The notes below the pieces were generated by a model. That model was not told where the DNA came from. It searched no databases and worked only from the letters and a program-made list of their open reading frames with translations. Positions 1 through 7,958 of a DNA stretch of 13,930 nt are shown here, in pieces. The stretch's first letter is position 1. Every line of letters begins with the position of its first letter. The translations under genes were made by a program, and so were the position numbers. This DNA comes from an uncultured Acidimicrobiaceae bacterium (lineage in GTDB: Bacteria > Actinomycetota > Acidimicrobiia > Acidimicrobiales > Ilumatobacteraceae), in contig CAIXHI010000268.1 of assembly GCA_903919215.1 (NCBI GenBank), positions 1 to 13,930 of the forward strand. Direction: 5' to 3'.

Positions 1-2402
1 GCGCGGCCGACCGTGCCGCCCACCATCGCGAAGTGGCTGCCACCGAACTCGGCGGCGGTAGTGCCCACGAGCACCAGCACATCGCCGGCGCGCTTGAGAT
101 CGGGGGTCACCGTCAGGTCGGCGTCGGGCACATGGGCCATCGCCGTGATCACCAGTGTGGGTGGCACAGCGTGGCGCTGGCCGTCGCTGCCCAGGTACTC
201 GTTGTTCAGACTGTCCTTGCCGCTCACGAAAGGAGCGGTGTGTGCGAGTGCGGCAGCACAGCAGCCCTTGACGGCCATCACCAGGTCGCCAAGGGTGGAC
301 GGACGGCGCGGGTCGCCCCAGCTGAAGTTGTCGAGCAGCGACACCTTGTCGGGATCGGCACCGACGGCGACGACGTTGCGGATCGCCTCGTCGACCACAG
401 CGTGGGCCATCCGCTCCGGGTCGGTCAGCCCGTACCACGGGTTCACGCCGATACCCAGGGCCAGCCCATGGGTGTCCGTGGGGCGGGCCAGCACGACGCC
501 GTCGGCGTGGCCGTCGTGCCCTTCGCCGACGAGCGGCCGCACCACAGTCGCGCCACGGATCTCGTGGTCGTAACGGCGGATGACATGTTCCTTCGACGCG
601 ATGTCAGGGTGCGCCAGCAGGCGCAACAACGTGCCAGCCATGTCGTCGCACTCGGGCAACGTGGGTTCGCCGCGATACGGCGTGGGCAACTCGGCGATCA
701 TCGAACGCTGTGGGCGCCCGTCGTGGAGGAAGTGCGTGTCGAGTTCCAACACCTGCAGATCACCGGCGCGTACGCGCAACACTCCATCACCCGTGAACGT
801 GCCGAGGCTGACCGCCTCGACCCCATGGCGGGTGCACACAGCGAGCAGGGCGTCGAAGTGGTGTGGCGGTACGGCGAACACCATGCGCTCCTGGGCCTCA
901 CTGAGCCATACCTCCCACGGCCGCAGCCCCGGGTACTTCAGAGGAGCGAGCGTGACATCGACCTCAGCGCCGATCCCTTCGGCCATCTCACCGACGGCGC
1001 TGGACAAGCCGCCCGCGCCGCAATCGGTGACGGCTGTGTACAGCCCGTGCAACTCGCGCATGGCATCGATGACCAGCTTCTCCACGATCGGGTCGCCGAT
1101 CTGCACGCTGGCGCCGGCGACATCGCCGGTGGTGGCATCCATCGTCGCGCTGGAGAACGTGGCGCCGCGCAGACCGTCGCGACCGGTGCGCCCACCCATC
1201 ACCACGACGAGATCACCGGGCTGCGGGCCGGGGAGCGGTGGTGCTGCATCAGCGACACCGATGCACCCCGCATAGACCAACGGGTTGGCGGTGTAGCCCG
1301 GGTCGTAGATGACTGCGCCAGCCACTGTCGGCAGTCCGATCTTGTTCCCGTAATCGGCGACCCCGGCGATCACACCCGACTGGATGAGGCGCGGGTGCAG
1401 CACACCCTCGGGCAACTGATCGGCGGGCATGTCGGTGGGGCCGAAGCAAAGGATGTCGGTGATTGCGATCGGGTCGTGGGCGGTGCCCATCACATCGCGG
1501 ATCACGCCCCCCACGCCGGTGTTGGCGCCGCCGAAGGGTTCGATCGCAGAAGGGTGGTTGTGCGTCTCGGCCTTCACCGCGACGGTGGTGCCGGGGTGGT
1601 AGGTGACGATGCCGGCATTGCCGACGAACGCGCTGACGACGAACGGCGCGGCGATGGCGTCGGTGCACTCCCGGAGTTGCTGGAGGAGTGGCTGGATCTG
1701 GGTGCCGTCCGGTGTGGTGATGAGCGCCCGGAATGTCTTGTGCGAGCAATGCTCGCTCCACGTCTGGGCGAGCGTTTCCAACTCCACGTCGGTGGGCTCG
1801 CGGCCCGCACTCCGATAGAACTCGGCGACTGCGTGCAGTTCGGCGATGTCGAGCGACAGACCGCGCTCCTTGTTCAGCGCGAGCAGTGCAACGTCATCGA
1901 GATCGCGGATCGCTACGTGATCGACCGACCGTTCTGCCGTTGCATGGCTGTCGATGAACGATGGTGCAATCGGCGCCGGAGCCCAGCGTTCGATCACCTG
2001 GTTGGCGAGCAAGCGACGAGCGAGCAGCGACACCGTGACGTCGTCGATGTCGCCGTGGACGTCGAAATGCATACCCGTGGCGACCTCCACCGCGGGCAGG
2101 CCCACCGTGCGGGCCGCCAGAGCGACCGCCTGGGCGGCCGGATCGGTGACGCCGGGCAGGAGTTCGGTGTCGATCCCGCCCGCTGGCGTCTGCCATGTGG
2201 CGGTCTGCAGCAACGGGTCGATCAGCACGTCCTCGAGTGCGCTGCGGTGCTCGGGTGCGAGCTGAGTATGGAAGAAGACCACGTCAGCGACATCGATCGC
2301 GGTGACCTGGGTGAGGCCTAGTGCCAGGGCATCGACCAGCAGCGACGCCGATCGGGGGTCGGCATCGCGGCTGCGGATGGTGAGACGCGATCCGGGTGCC
2401 AC
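1..2402 (-). CDS. purL: Phosphoribosylformylglycinamidine synthase PurL with tandem PurS-like N-terminus (3' end outside window)
   Basis: This enzyme converts FGAR to FGAM using ATP and glutamine-derived ammonia, the fourth step of de novo purine synthesis, in the cytosol. About 800 residues are visible and the C-terminus runs off the left edge. Residues about 6-71 and 80-142 each look like a PurS unit; the second has PGVTDP (83-88) and LANQVIE (132-138). A linker follows, then the FGAM synthase core with WSEHCSHK (215-222), KAETHNHPSAIEPFGGANTG (277-296) and GRTGRDGLRGATFSS (404-418). The start is GTG at 2402-2400: it opens just before the first PurS strand, and a TAGCTT hexamer lies 7 nt upstream with no Shine-Dalgarno sequence. 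By comparison with stand-alone PurL of roughly 740 residues plus this extension, about 130-150 residues are missing, so a C-terminal glutaminase cannot be judged. It diverges from the phosphatase gene. Assignment is very secure; the architecture is discussed as a finding. Confidence 0.96.
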   Translation of the reverse strand, partial: MAPGSRLTIRSRDADPRSASLLVDALALGLTQVTAIDVADVVFFHTQLAPEHRSALEDVLIDPLLQTATWQTPAGGIDTELLPGVTDPAAQAVALAARTVGLPAVEVATGMHFDVHGDIDDVTVSLLARRLLANQVIERWAPAPIAPSFIDSHATAERSVDHVAIRDLDDVALLALNKERGLSLDIAELHAVAEFYRSAGREPTDVELETLAQTWSEHCSHKTFRALITTPDGTQIQPLLQQLRECTDAIAAPFVVSAFVGNAGIVTYHPGTTVAVKAETHNHPSAIEPFGGANTGVGGVIRDVMGTAHDPIAITDILCFGPTDMPADQLPEGVLHPRLIQSGVIAGVADYGNKIGLPTVAGAVIYDPGYTANPLVYAGCIGVADAAPPLPGPQPGDLVVVMGGRTGRDGLRGATFSSATMDATTGDVAGASVQIGDPIVEKLVIDAMRELHGLYTAVTDCGAGGLSSAVGEMAEGIGAEVDVTLAPLKYPGLRPWEVWLSEAQERMVFAVPPHHFDALLAVCTRHGVEAVSLGTFTGDGVLRVRAGDLQVLELDTHFLHDGRPQRSMIAELPTPYRGEPTLPECDDMAGTLLRLLAHPDIASKEHVIRRYDHEIRGATVVRPLVGEGHDGHADGVVLARPTDTHGLALGIGVNPWYGLTDPERMAHAVVDEAIRNVVAVGADPDKVSLLDNFSWGDPRRPSTLGDLVMAVKGCCAAALAHTAPFVSGKDSLNNEYLGSDGQRHAVPPTLVITAMAHVPDADLTVTPDLKRAGDVLVLVGTTAAEFGGSHFAMVGGTVGR

Positions 2403-2409
2403 TGAAGCG

Positions 2410-2415
2410 AAGCTA
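2410..2415 (-). promoter_or_regulatory. Predicted -10 hexamer of purL (leaderless)
   Basis: TAGCTT on the minus strand ends 7 nt before the purL GTG. No purine-rich Shine-Dalgarno sequence lies between it and the start. A transcript starting about 7 nt after the hexamer would begin at the start codon. I do not see a clear -35 box. Inferred from the pattern shared with other gene starts in the window. Confidence 0.5.
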
Positions 2416-2477
2416 CGACCAGCCCATCCATGGTGTGGGCGCGCGCGAACGAAAAGTAAGCCGCAGTTGCCGCCAGG

Positions 2478-2483
2478 TAAGGT
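2478..2483 (+). promoter_or_regulatory. Predicted -10 hexamer of the phosphatase/GMC operon (leaderless)
   Basis: TAAGGT lies 7 nt upstream of the GTG at 2491, and the intervening bases cggcggc are not a Shine-Dalgarno sequence. The spacing suggests that transcription begins at or next to the start codon. No convincing -35 element is visible. Confidence 0.5.
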
Positions 2484-2490
2484 CGGCGGC

Positions 2491-3147
2491 GTGACCAGGA
2501 TCGTGCTCGTTCGCCATGGGGAATCGAACGTCACTGTCGATCGCGTCATCGGTGGCCCGCGTACGTGTTCCGGCCTGTCGCCCCTTGGCCGTCTGCAGGC
2601 AGAACGGTTGCGTGACCGTTGGTCCGCAGTACCCGAGTTCGAGGCCGATGTACTGGTCTCCAGCCAGTACCCGCGAGCGGCCGAGACCGCGGCCATCATC
2701 GCCCCGGCCTTGGGCAATCTGCCGATCGTCACCGACCCTGGGTTCGGCGAGCACGACCCTGGCCCCGAGTGCGACGGTTTGTCGTTCGACGAGTTCGTCC
2801 GTCGCTACCCAGACCGCAGGGCATGGTGGGACGCCGCTGACCCATTCGACGCCACGTTCCCCGGCGGCGAGACCGTGGCAGCATTTCAGTTCCGTGTGGG
2901 CACCGCGGTCCGGCGCACCATAGAGGCGTACGCTGGCCAGATCGTGGTGATCTCGTGCCACGGCGGGGTGATCGACGCCGTCGTGCGTCTGGCGCTGAAA
3001 GCACCTGCGATGGGTCAGTTCCAGATCCATACGCGCAACACGTCGATCACCGAACTGTTGCTGCTGAAGCCGAACGTGTGGCGACTCGATCGCTACAACG
3101 ACACGGCCCATCTTGCCGGACTGCCGTCTGCCACCAGGGAAGGCTGA
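2491..3147 (+). CDS. Histidine phosphatase family protein (phosphoglycerate mutase-like)
   Basis: A 218-residue single-domain member of the histidine phosphatase superfamily, which transfers phosphate through a phospho-histidine. The RHG motif is at residues 8-10, with H9 as the expected nucleophile. YPRAAET (60-66) supplies the second arginine, E87 in GFGEHDPG the likely acid, and SCHGG (155-159) the second catalytic histidine, H157. Length fits cobC/GpmB-like small phosphatases, but nothing visible fixes the substrate, so I do not call it GpmA. GTG 2491 is chosen because MTRIVLVRHGES is the canonical N-terminus; an ATG in the same frame at 2302 would lie inside purL. It heads a two-gene unit with the GMC oxidoreductase, whose ATG follows its stop after 3 nt. 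Family certain, role unknown. Confidence 0.9.
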   Translation: MTRIVLVRHGESNVTVDRVIGGPRTCSGLSPLGRLQAERLRDRWSAVPEFEADVLVSSQYPRAAETAAIIAPALGNLPIVTDPGFGEHDPGPECDGLSFDEFVRRYPDRRAWWDAADPFDATFPGGETVAAFQFRVGTAVRRTIEAYAGQIVVISCHGGVIDAVVRLALKAPAMGQFQIHTRNTSITELLLLKPNVWRLDRYNDTAHLAGLPSATREG

Positions 3148-3150
3148 GCC

Positions 3151-4488
3151 ATGGCCGAGCGTCACGACATCGTGGTGGTGGGCGCCGGATCTGCAGGCGC
3201 AGTGATGGCCGCACGTCTCAGCGAACGTCCCGACCGTACGGTGCTGTTGCTGGAAGCAGGCCCCGACCACGACTCGGCGCACACACCGGCGGCGATCGCC
3301 GGCGCGAACTTCCTCGAGGCGATGCTGGAACCCGACCGCATGTGGTCCGACATGCTCGCTACCCGCACCGCCGAACAAGGCCCACGGGTGTATGCCCGAG
3401 GTCGCGGTGCAGGTGGGTCATCGGCCGTGAACGCGATGATCGCGACCCCCGGCGAACCTGGCGACTACGACGAGTGGGAGACCACGTACGGCTGCACCGG
3501 ATGGAGTTGGTCGGCGGTTGCCCCGTGGTTCGAGCGCATCTCCCTGCCCCTTCACCAGGCGCGACCGCATGAGGTCGGCTCGGTTGCTCGTGCGCTGTTC
3601 GCCGCCGAACCGACAGCCGAACTGGCGCTGCTGACGCGCTTTGCCGATGGCCGCCGCGCCAGCACGAACGATGTCTATGTCGAACCTGCTCGCTCGCGCC
3701 CCAACTTCTCGTCTCGTGGTGATGCGCTCGTGGACCGGGTGGTGTTCGAGGGCCGCCGGGCGGTGGGTGTGGTGCTCGCCGGCGGGACGCACATCGAGGC
3801 GGGAACGGTCGTGCTCGCGGCCGGCACCATCCATTCGCCCGCCATCTTGCTACGCAGCGGCGTCGACCTGCCCGGTATCGGTCAGGGCTTACAAGACCAT
3901 CCGTCGATCCCCATCGCGCTGCACATGCGCGACGGCCATGTGGCCGCCCCTGGTGGATTGGCTGGCTCGGCGTGCCTGCGCGCGACACACCTCGACACGA
4001 ACGATCTGCAGTTGCTGGCGCTCGACATGGTTGATGCGACGATGCCCTGGCTCGGGTTGCTGATGGGTGCCGTGATGCGCGTGCATTCACGTGGCTCGTT
4101 GCGCGTGGTCTCGACTGATCCGTCGGTGCATCCCATGATCGATTTCAACATGCTGGACGACGAGCGCGATGTGCTGGCTATGCGCGCGGCCGCCGCGCTC
4201 ACCGAACGTGTGGCCCAGAGTGCTGCTATCGCCGCTGTCGCCGATGTCGAGCCGTACGACCTGTCCGACGACGCGTTGCGGCGCTCGGTGGGCGACTACG
4301 TGCACGCGATCGGCACCTGCCGGATGGGCGCCGCCGGTGACGAGATGGCCGTGGTGGATACCAGTGGCCGCGTGTTCGGGCGCGAAGGTCTGGTCGTGGC
4401 CGATGCCTCGGTCATCCCCTCGATGATGCGCGCGAACACGCACCTGCCAGTCGTGATGATCGCCGAGCGGATCGCCGCTTCGTTCTAA
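3151..4488 (+). CDS. GMC family FAD-dependent oxidoreductase
   Basis: A 445-residue flavoprotein of the glucose-methanol-choline oxidoreductase family, which oxidises an alcohol to an aldehyde, ketone or lactone. The Rossmann motif GAGSAG is at residues 11-16 and is followed by LLLEAGP at the end of the second strand. RGRGAGGSSAVNAM corresponds to the second GMC signature region. The catalytic pair is probably H385 (HAIGTCRMG) and H431 (NTHLP). Many GMC enzymes are 500-560 residues, so this one is compact, with a short substrate-binding region. No signal peptide is seen, so it is probably cytosolic. It lies 3 nt after the phosphatase stop with a GGGAAGG Shine-Dalgarno-like sequence, so the two are co-transcribed. 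The substrate is unknown. A mycofactocin-type dehydrogenase role is conceivable, but no mycofactocin genes are in view. Its stop codon overlaps that of the convergent acyltransferase gene. Confidence 0.92.
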   Translation: MAERHDIVVVGAGSAGAVMAARLSERPDRTVLLLEAGPDHDSAHTPAAIAGANFLEAMLEPDRMWSDMLATRTAEQGPRVYARGRGAGGSSAVNAMIATPGEPGDYDEWETTYGCTGWSWSAVAPWFERISLPLHQARPHEVGSVARALFAAEPTAELALLTRFADGRRASTNDVYVEPARSRPNFSSRGDALVDRVVFEGRRAVGVVLAGGTHIEAGTVVLAAGTIHSPAILLRSGVDLPGIGQGLQDHPSIPIALHMRDGHVAAPGGLAGSACLRATHLDTNDLQLLALDMVDATMPWLGLLMGAVMRVHSRGSLRVVSTDPSVHPMIDFNMLDDERDVLAMRAAAALTERVAQSAAIAAVADVEPYDLSDDALRRSVGDYVHAIGTCRMGAAGDEMAVVDTSGRVFGREGLVVADASVIPSMMRANTHLPVVMIAERIAASF

Positions 4489-6029
4489 CGCGCGGTCGAA
4501 CGCTGGCGCGACCGCTTGGGTGGTTGGATCGGTCTCGCGGCTGCGGCGGCGATGTCGACGAGTTCCTGCATCGATTCGTGCAGCAGGTCGACGAGGACCC
4601 AGATGTCGGGGACGAGGTCGCGGCAGCCGAGGAAGCCGAAGTCGAGGTTCCCGTCGTAGCTCTGCACCGTGATGTTCAGGCCCTGGCCGTCGATCAACGT
4701 GCTGACGGGGTAGTAGTGCAGCAGTCGGGCGCCGGCCGAGTACAGCGGCACGTTCGGCCCGGGGACATTACTGATGACCAGGTTGAACGGGGGGTTCATG
4801 TGGTCGGCGAGGCGGAGCCGGCTGTACATCCGCATCGCCCGTGCCGCAACGGCGGGCGGCGCGAAGCGGGTGAAGTCCTGCAGCACGTCGGCGGGGATCG
4901 CGGCGAAGTGCTGCTTGGCGGTGATGAGGCTGCCCTGTACGTGGCGCAGCCTGCGCACCGGATCGTTCTCGTTGGTGGCCAGATCGGTGAACATCGCCGA
5001 CACCCGGTTCTGGAAGCAGTCGTCCTCCTGGCCGGTGCGCACGCTGACGGGCACCATGGCGATCAGACTTTCGGGCGGCAGGCAGTCATGCAGCTGCAGG
5101 TAACGGCGCAAGGTGCCCGAGCACACGGCCATCACCACATCGTTGAACGTGCAGTCGAACACCCTGCGCACGACGCGGGCGTCCTCCAACGGCACCGAGG
5201 TGTACGAGAAGCGCCGATGGGCCGAGATCGGCCGGTTCCACGGTGTGCGCGGCGCTGGGGTCGGGGGCAGCGCCGGGGGGTGATCGACGTCGTGGCCGTG
5301 CTGGGCGCGCAGCCGCTTGCGCATCAGGTTGCCCAGCGGGCCGGGCACGGGCTGGGCGACGAGGTCGGCGAGTGCCTTCAGTCCGCCCGAGCGGGTGGAG
5401 GCGGCCAGATCGCGGGTGGCCTTCACCCCCAGGCGCACCACCTTCTCCGGGCGGCGCAGGTATTCGATCGCGGTCAGTCGCAGCAACTGTTCATCGGTGG
5501 GAACGGTCTCGGACTGCCACGGCGCCGGGTGGCCGGTGGGGCGCGAGTCCGGGTCGAGGTCGAGGAGCGCGGCGAGCATCAGCGCCCCAGCCGCGCCGTC
5601 GACCGCGGCGTGATGCACCTTGGTGAGCTGGGCGATGATGCGGCCCTCGTCGACACCCTCGATGACGTAGAGCTCCCACAACGGGCGCGACCGGTCGAGC
5701 GGGCGGGCGACGATGCGGCTGATGGCGTCGGCCAGTTGCTCGGGTGTTCCGGGCGGCGGGACCGCGTGGTGGCGGACGTGGAAGTCGATGTCGAAGTCGG
5801 GATCGTCGATCCAGTACGGCAGGTCGAGGCCCAGCGGCACGGTGACCAGGCGTCGCCGGAAGGGAACCAACCGATCGATGCGCTCGAGGATCAGCTCTTT
5901 GGTGGCCTCCAGGCCGGCGCCGCCCGGCGAGTCGTGCGGGTCGTAGAGGCTGATCGAGCTGATGTGCCCGAAGTTGGTGGCAGTCTCCAGATTGAGGAAG
6001 CTGGCATCGATCCCGTTGAGCTGCCGCAC
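4485..6029 (-). CDS. Wax ester synthase / diacylglycerol O-acyltransferase family protein (WS/DGAT)
   Basis: A 514-residue acyltransferase that would move an acyl group from acyl-CoA to a fatty alcohol or diacylglycerol, making storage wax esters or triacylglycerol at the membrane or lipid-droplet surface. Family marks are the N-terminus LNGIDASFLNLE, PLDRSRPLWEL (110-120), the catalytic HHAAVDG (139-145, H140 and D144 expected), FNDVVMAVCSGTLRRYL (295-311) and NLVISNVPGP (416-425). A proline-rich loop at 251-263 separates the N- and C-terminal halves. The tail after residue 495 is basic and probably disordered. The start is GTG at 6029; a TACAGT hexamer lies 6 nt upstream. It is downstream of SURF1 in the same direction with 33 nt between them, and it appears to have its own promoter. 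Which acceptor it uses cannot be read from sequence. Confidence 0.93.
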   Translation of the reverse strand: MRQLNGIDASFLNLETATNFGHISSISLYDPHDSPGGAGLEATKELILERIDRLVPFRRRLVTVPLGLDLPYWIDDPDFDIDFHVRHHAVPPPGTPEQLADAISRIVARPLDRSRPLWELYVIEGVDEGRIIAQLTKVHHAAVDGAAGALMLAALLDLDPDSRPTGHPAPWQSETVPTDEQLLRLTAIEYLRRPEKVVRLGVKATRDLAASTRSGGLKALADLVAQPVPGPLGNLMRKRLRAQHGHDVDHPPALPPTPAPRTPWNRPISAHRRFSYTSVPLEDARVVRRVFDCTFNDVVMAVCSGTLRRYLQLHDCLPPESLIAMVPVSVRTGQEDDCFQNRVSAMFTDLATNENDPVRRLRHVQGSLITAKQHFAAIPADVLQDFTRFAPPAVAARAMRMYSRLRLADHMNPPFNLVISNVPGPNVPLYSAGARLLHYYPVSTLIDGQGLNITVQSYDGNLDFGFLGCRDLVPDIWVLVDLLHESMQELVDIAAAAARPIQPPKRSRQRSTAR

Positions 6030-6035
6030 GACCTC

Positions 6036-6041
6036 ACTGTA
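6036..6041 (-). promoter_or_regulatory. Predicted -10 hexamer of the WS/DGAT gene
   Basis: TACAGT on the minus strand ends 6 nt before the GTG at 6029, inside the 33-nt gap after the SURF1 stop. The gap contains gaggt directly against the start codon, too close for a normal Shine-Dalgarno spacing. This favours independent leaderless transcription over simple read-through. Confidence 0.45.
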
Positions 6042-6062
6042 AGCCGCGCTGGGGGGTCGGCG

Positions 6063-6830
6063 TTACAGGAACTCGTCGGCGATCGGCGGGGGACCGCGAC
6101 GCTGCTTCGGGGGGCGGCCCGGCTGCTCATTGATATGGCGGCGCACGGCGAAGACCCAACCGACGCCGACACAGATCGTGAAGATCACCCACTGGATCGC
6201 GTAGCCGAGGTGTGGTCCGTTGTCGAGGCCCGGGAACTTGATCACCTGCACGGTGTCGGGTTCGGCCGGTTCTGACGACAGCAGTTCGAGGTACATCGGC
6301 GCGACTGGCGAGTCGAACTGCTGGGACAGCGCACCGAGATCGACGCGGCGGATTTCGGTGAGTGTCGCCGAGCCGACATCCGACGGCTCACCCAGGCCGG
6401 CCCCTTGGCTGTGCTTGAGACGACCGGTGACGGTGACCGTCCCGGTCGGTGCTGAAGGCGCAGCGACGCGGTTGGACACGAAACCACGGTTGACGATCAC
6501 CAGCGTGCCGTCGTCGAGTCGCAGCGCGTTGACGACGTCGCGGCCGACAAGGCCGTCCTGGGTGACGTTGACGACGACGAACTCATGGCCGGGCTCGTAG
6601 GTGCCGGTGGCCTCGGCGCGGCGGTACTCGGCGTCGGGTTCGGGCAACGCGAGCAGATCCTTGATCGGGGCGATCGGTGCGTGTGTGTGGGCCGACACCC
6701 GGTCGTTGAACGACTTGCGTTCGTCCAAGCGCCGCAGCTGCCACAAGCCGAGCATCACCATCATGACGATGGCCAGGAGGCACAGCAGGTGAAAGGCGAG
6801 CCACTTGGGTTTCAACAGGAACCGGTACAT
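6063..6830 (-). CDS. SURF1 family cytochrome oxidase biogenesis protein
   Basis: A 255-residue membrane protein of the SURF1 family, which assists assembly of haem-copper cytochrome c oxidase, probably by handling haem A. It has the family topology: one membrane helix at about 9-29, an extracytoplasmic domain, and a second helix at about 208-229. Conserved marks are GLWQLRRLDERK (28-39), YRRAEATGTY (69-78), VNRGFV (113-118) and HLGYAIQW (207-214). ATG 6830 is preferred because MYRFLLKPKW is a typical SURF1 start and TACGGT lies 10 nt upstream. An in-frame ATG at 6869 would place that hexamer inside the gene. The gene diverges from the phosphotransferase gene over 72 nt. No other cytochrome oxidase genes are in view. 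Confidence 0.92.
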   Translation of the reverse strand: MYRFLLKPKWLAFHLLCLLAIVMMVMLGLWQLRRLDERKSFNDRVSAHTHAPIAPIKDLLALPEPDAEYRRAEATGTYEPGHEFVVVNVTQDGLVGRDVVNALRLDDGTLVIVNRGFVSNRVAAPSAPTGTVTVTGRLKHSQGAGLGEPSDVGSATLTEIRRVDLGALSQQFDSPVAPMYLELLSSEPAEPDTVQVIKFPGLDNGPHLGYAIQWVIFTICVGVGWVFAVRRHINEQPGRPPKQRRGPPPIADEFL

Positions 6831-6840
6831 GCGGTAATTG

Positions 6841-6846
6841 ACCGTA
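6841..6846 (-). promoter_or_regulatory. Predicted -10 hexamer of SURF1
   Basis: TACGGT on the minus strand lies 10 nt upstream of the ATG at 6830, with no Shine-Dalgarno sequence between. It is the minus-strand half of a divergent promoter region shared with the phosphotransferase gene. Confidence 0.42.
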
Positions 6847-6888
6847 TCGGACGGCGCGCTCCGTCGCATGTCGTTCGCGGCGGAGGGC

Positions 6889-6894
6889 TACCGT
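6889..6894 (+). promoter_or_regulatory. Predicted -10 hexamer of the phosphotransferase gene
   Basis: TACCGT lies 8 nt before the ATG at 6903; the spacer cgatcccc is pyrimidine-rich and lacks a Shine-Dalgarno sequence. It is 42 nt from the SURF1 hexamer on the other strand, so the two promoters are back to back. Confidence 0.48.
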
Positions 6895-6902
6895 CGATCC
6901 CC

Positions 6903-7937
6903 ATGACACCCGACGGGATCACCTCGGAATGGCTCAGCGAAACGCTGGGCGACGACGTTGAGTTGGTGGGGCGCACGCGGATCGGTGACGGTCTGGTGGG
7001 GATGAACTTGCGGCTCGAACTGCGTCGTTCGAACCGCAGCGCCGTGCCAGCGACGCTGATCGCCAAACTGCCGACGCTCGACCCCACCAGCCGAGCGACC
7101 GCCAAGGCCTTGCGCACCTATGAGCGGGAAGTGAAGTTCTACGAGCAGATCGCGCCCACCGTGGACGTCAGGGTGGCGCACTGCCACCATGCCGAGTGGG
7201 CCGAGGCCGACGACGATTTCGCGCTGCTGCTGGAGGATCTGGCGCCATCGCAGCCCGGGAACCAACTCAGTGGCTGCTCCGCTGAGCATTCTCGCGCCGC
7301 CGTGCTGGAACTGGCTCGGCTACACGGCCCGCGCTGGGGCGACCCGACGCTCGACGAGATCGAGTTCCTGCAGCGCCGCGGCGCCGACGACGCGGCGATG
7401 TTGGAGGGTTTGTGGAACATGCTGCTGCCGGGCTTTCTCGGTACGTATGCGAAATACCTCGACAGCGAAGGCATCGGCCTCATCGAACGGTTCGGGCTGC
7501 GACTGGCCGATTGGATCGCAGGGCACACGATGCCGGCCACCGTCACGCACGGCGACTACCGACTCGACAACCTGATGTTCCGAGCGGAGCACGGCGGGTA
7601 CCCGGTGGCGGTGGTCGACTGGCAGACGCCCGGCCACGGCGCGGCGAGCAGCGATGTGAGCTACTTCCTCGGCGCTGGCCCGTTGCCGGATCTTCGTCGC
7701 GAGATCGAACGCGATCTGGTGGAGAGCTATTGCGGCGCTCTCGTTGAGTACGGCATCACCGTCGAACACGACGAGTTCTGGCACCAGTTCTGTCGCGATG
7801 CCTACAGCGGCATCATCATGTCGGTGATCGCCTCGCAGATCGTGGGGGAGAGCGAGCGCAGCGAGGCAATGTTTGCCGCCATGGCCACCCGCCACACTCG
7901 CCACGCGCTCGACCTCGCCAGCGAATCCCTCATCTGA
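6903..7937 (+). CDS. APH-fold phosphotransferase family protein
   Basis: A 344-residue kinase-like protein of the aminoglycoside phosphotransferase (APH) fold. The N-lobe has a probable ATP-binding lysine K55 (LIAKLP) and the paired glutamate E75 (YEREVKFY). The C-lobe has the Brenner-type catalytic loop HGDYRLDN (216-223; D218 catalytic, N223 metal-binding) and VVDWQ (237-241; D239 metal-binding). LLEDLAP (109-115) is the hinge region. The sequence resembles the large actinobacterial set of phosphotransferase/ecdysteroid-kinase-like proteins often found near acyl-CoA metabolism genes, more than true antibiotic-resistance enzymes. The substrate is unknown and I would not annotate it as resistance. 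It appears monocistronic, with a strong palindrome about 50 nt after its stop. Confidence 0.85.
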   Translation: MTPDGITSEWLSETLGDDVELVGRTRIGDGLVGMNLRLELRRSNRSAVPATLIAKLPTLDPTSRATAKALRTYEREVKFYEQIAPTVDVRVAHCHHAEWAEADDDFALLLEDLAPSQPGNQLSGCSAEHSRAAVLELARLHGPRWGDPTLDEIEFLQRRGADDAAMLEGLWNMLLPGFLGTYAKYLDSEGIGLIERFGLRLADWIAGHTMPATVTHGDYRLDNLMFRAEHGGYPVAVVDWQTPGHGAASSDVSYFLGAGPLPDLRREIERDLVESYCGALVEYGITVEHDEFWHQFCRDAYSGIIMSVIASQIVGESERSEAMFAAMATRHTRHALDLASESLI

Positions 7938-7958
7938 CACGGCGGTGCCCCTCGGATT

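Noticed and set aside
33..2321. A 762-codon open frame on the + strand across the purL region
   Set aside because: It is antisense to a clearly recognisable PurL on the minus strand; its translation is low-complexity His/Arg/Asp/Gly-rich with no domain, typical of the shadow frame in high-GC genes.
2302..2490. An upstream in-frame ATG extending the histidine phosphatase by 63 codons
   Set aside because: It lies inside purL, the added residues are unlike the family, and GTG 2491 gives the canonical N-terminus directly before RHG.
4524..6275. A 583-codon + strand open frame opposite WS/DGAT and SURF1
   Set aside because: It spans two well-supported minus-strand genes and their intergenic gap, and its product has no recognisable motif.
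6831..6869. An upstream in-frame ATG for SURF1 adding 13 residues
   Set aside because: The extension would cover the TACGGT hexamer, and the family usually starts at the MYRFLL-like sequence of ATG 6830. Not fully excluded.
6903..7937. Antibiotic-resistance aminoglycoside phosphotransferase
   Set aside because: The fold and catalytic loop match APH, but this motif set is shared by many metabolic phosphotransferases; nothing points to an aminoglycoside substrate.
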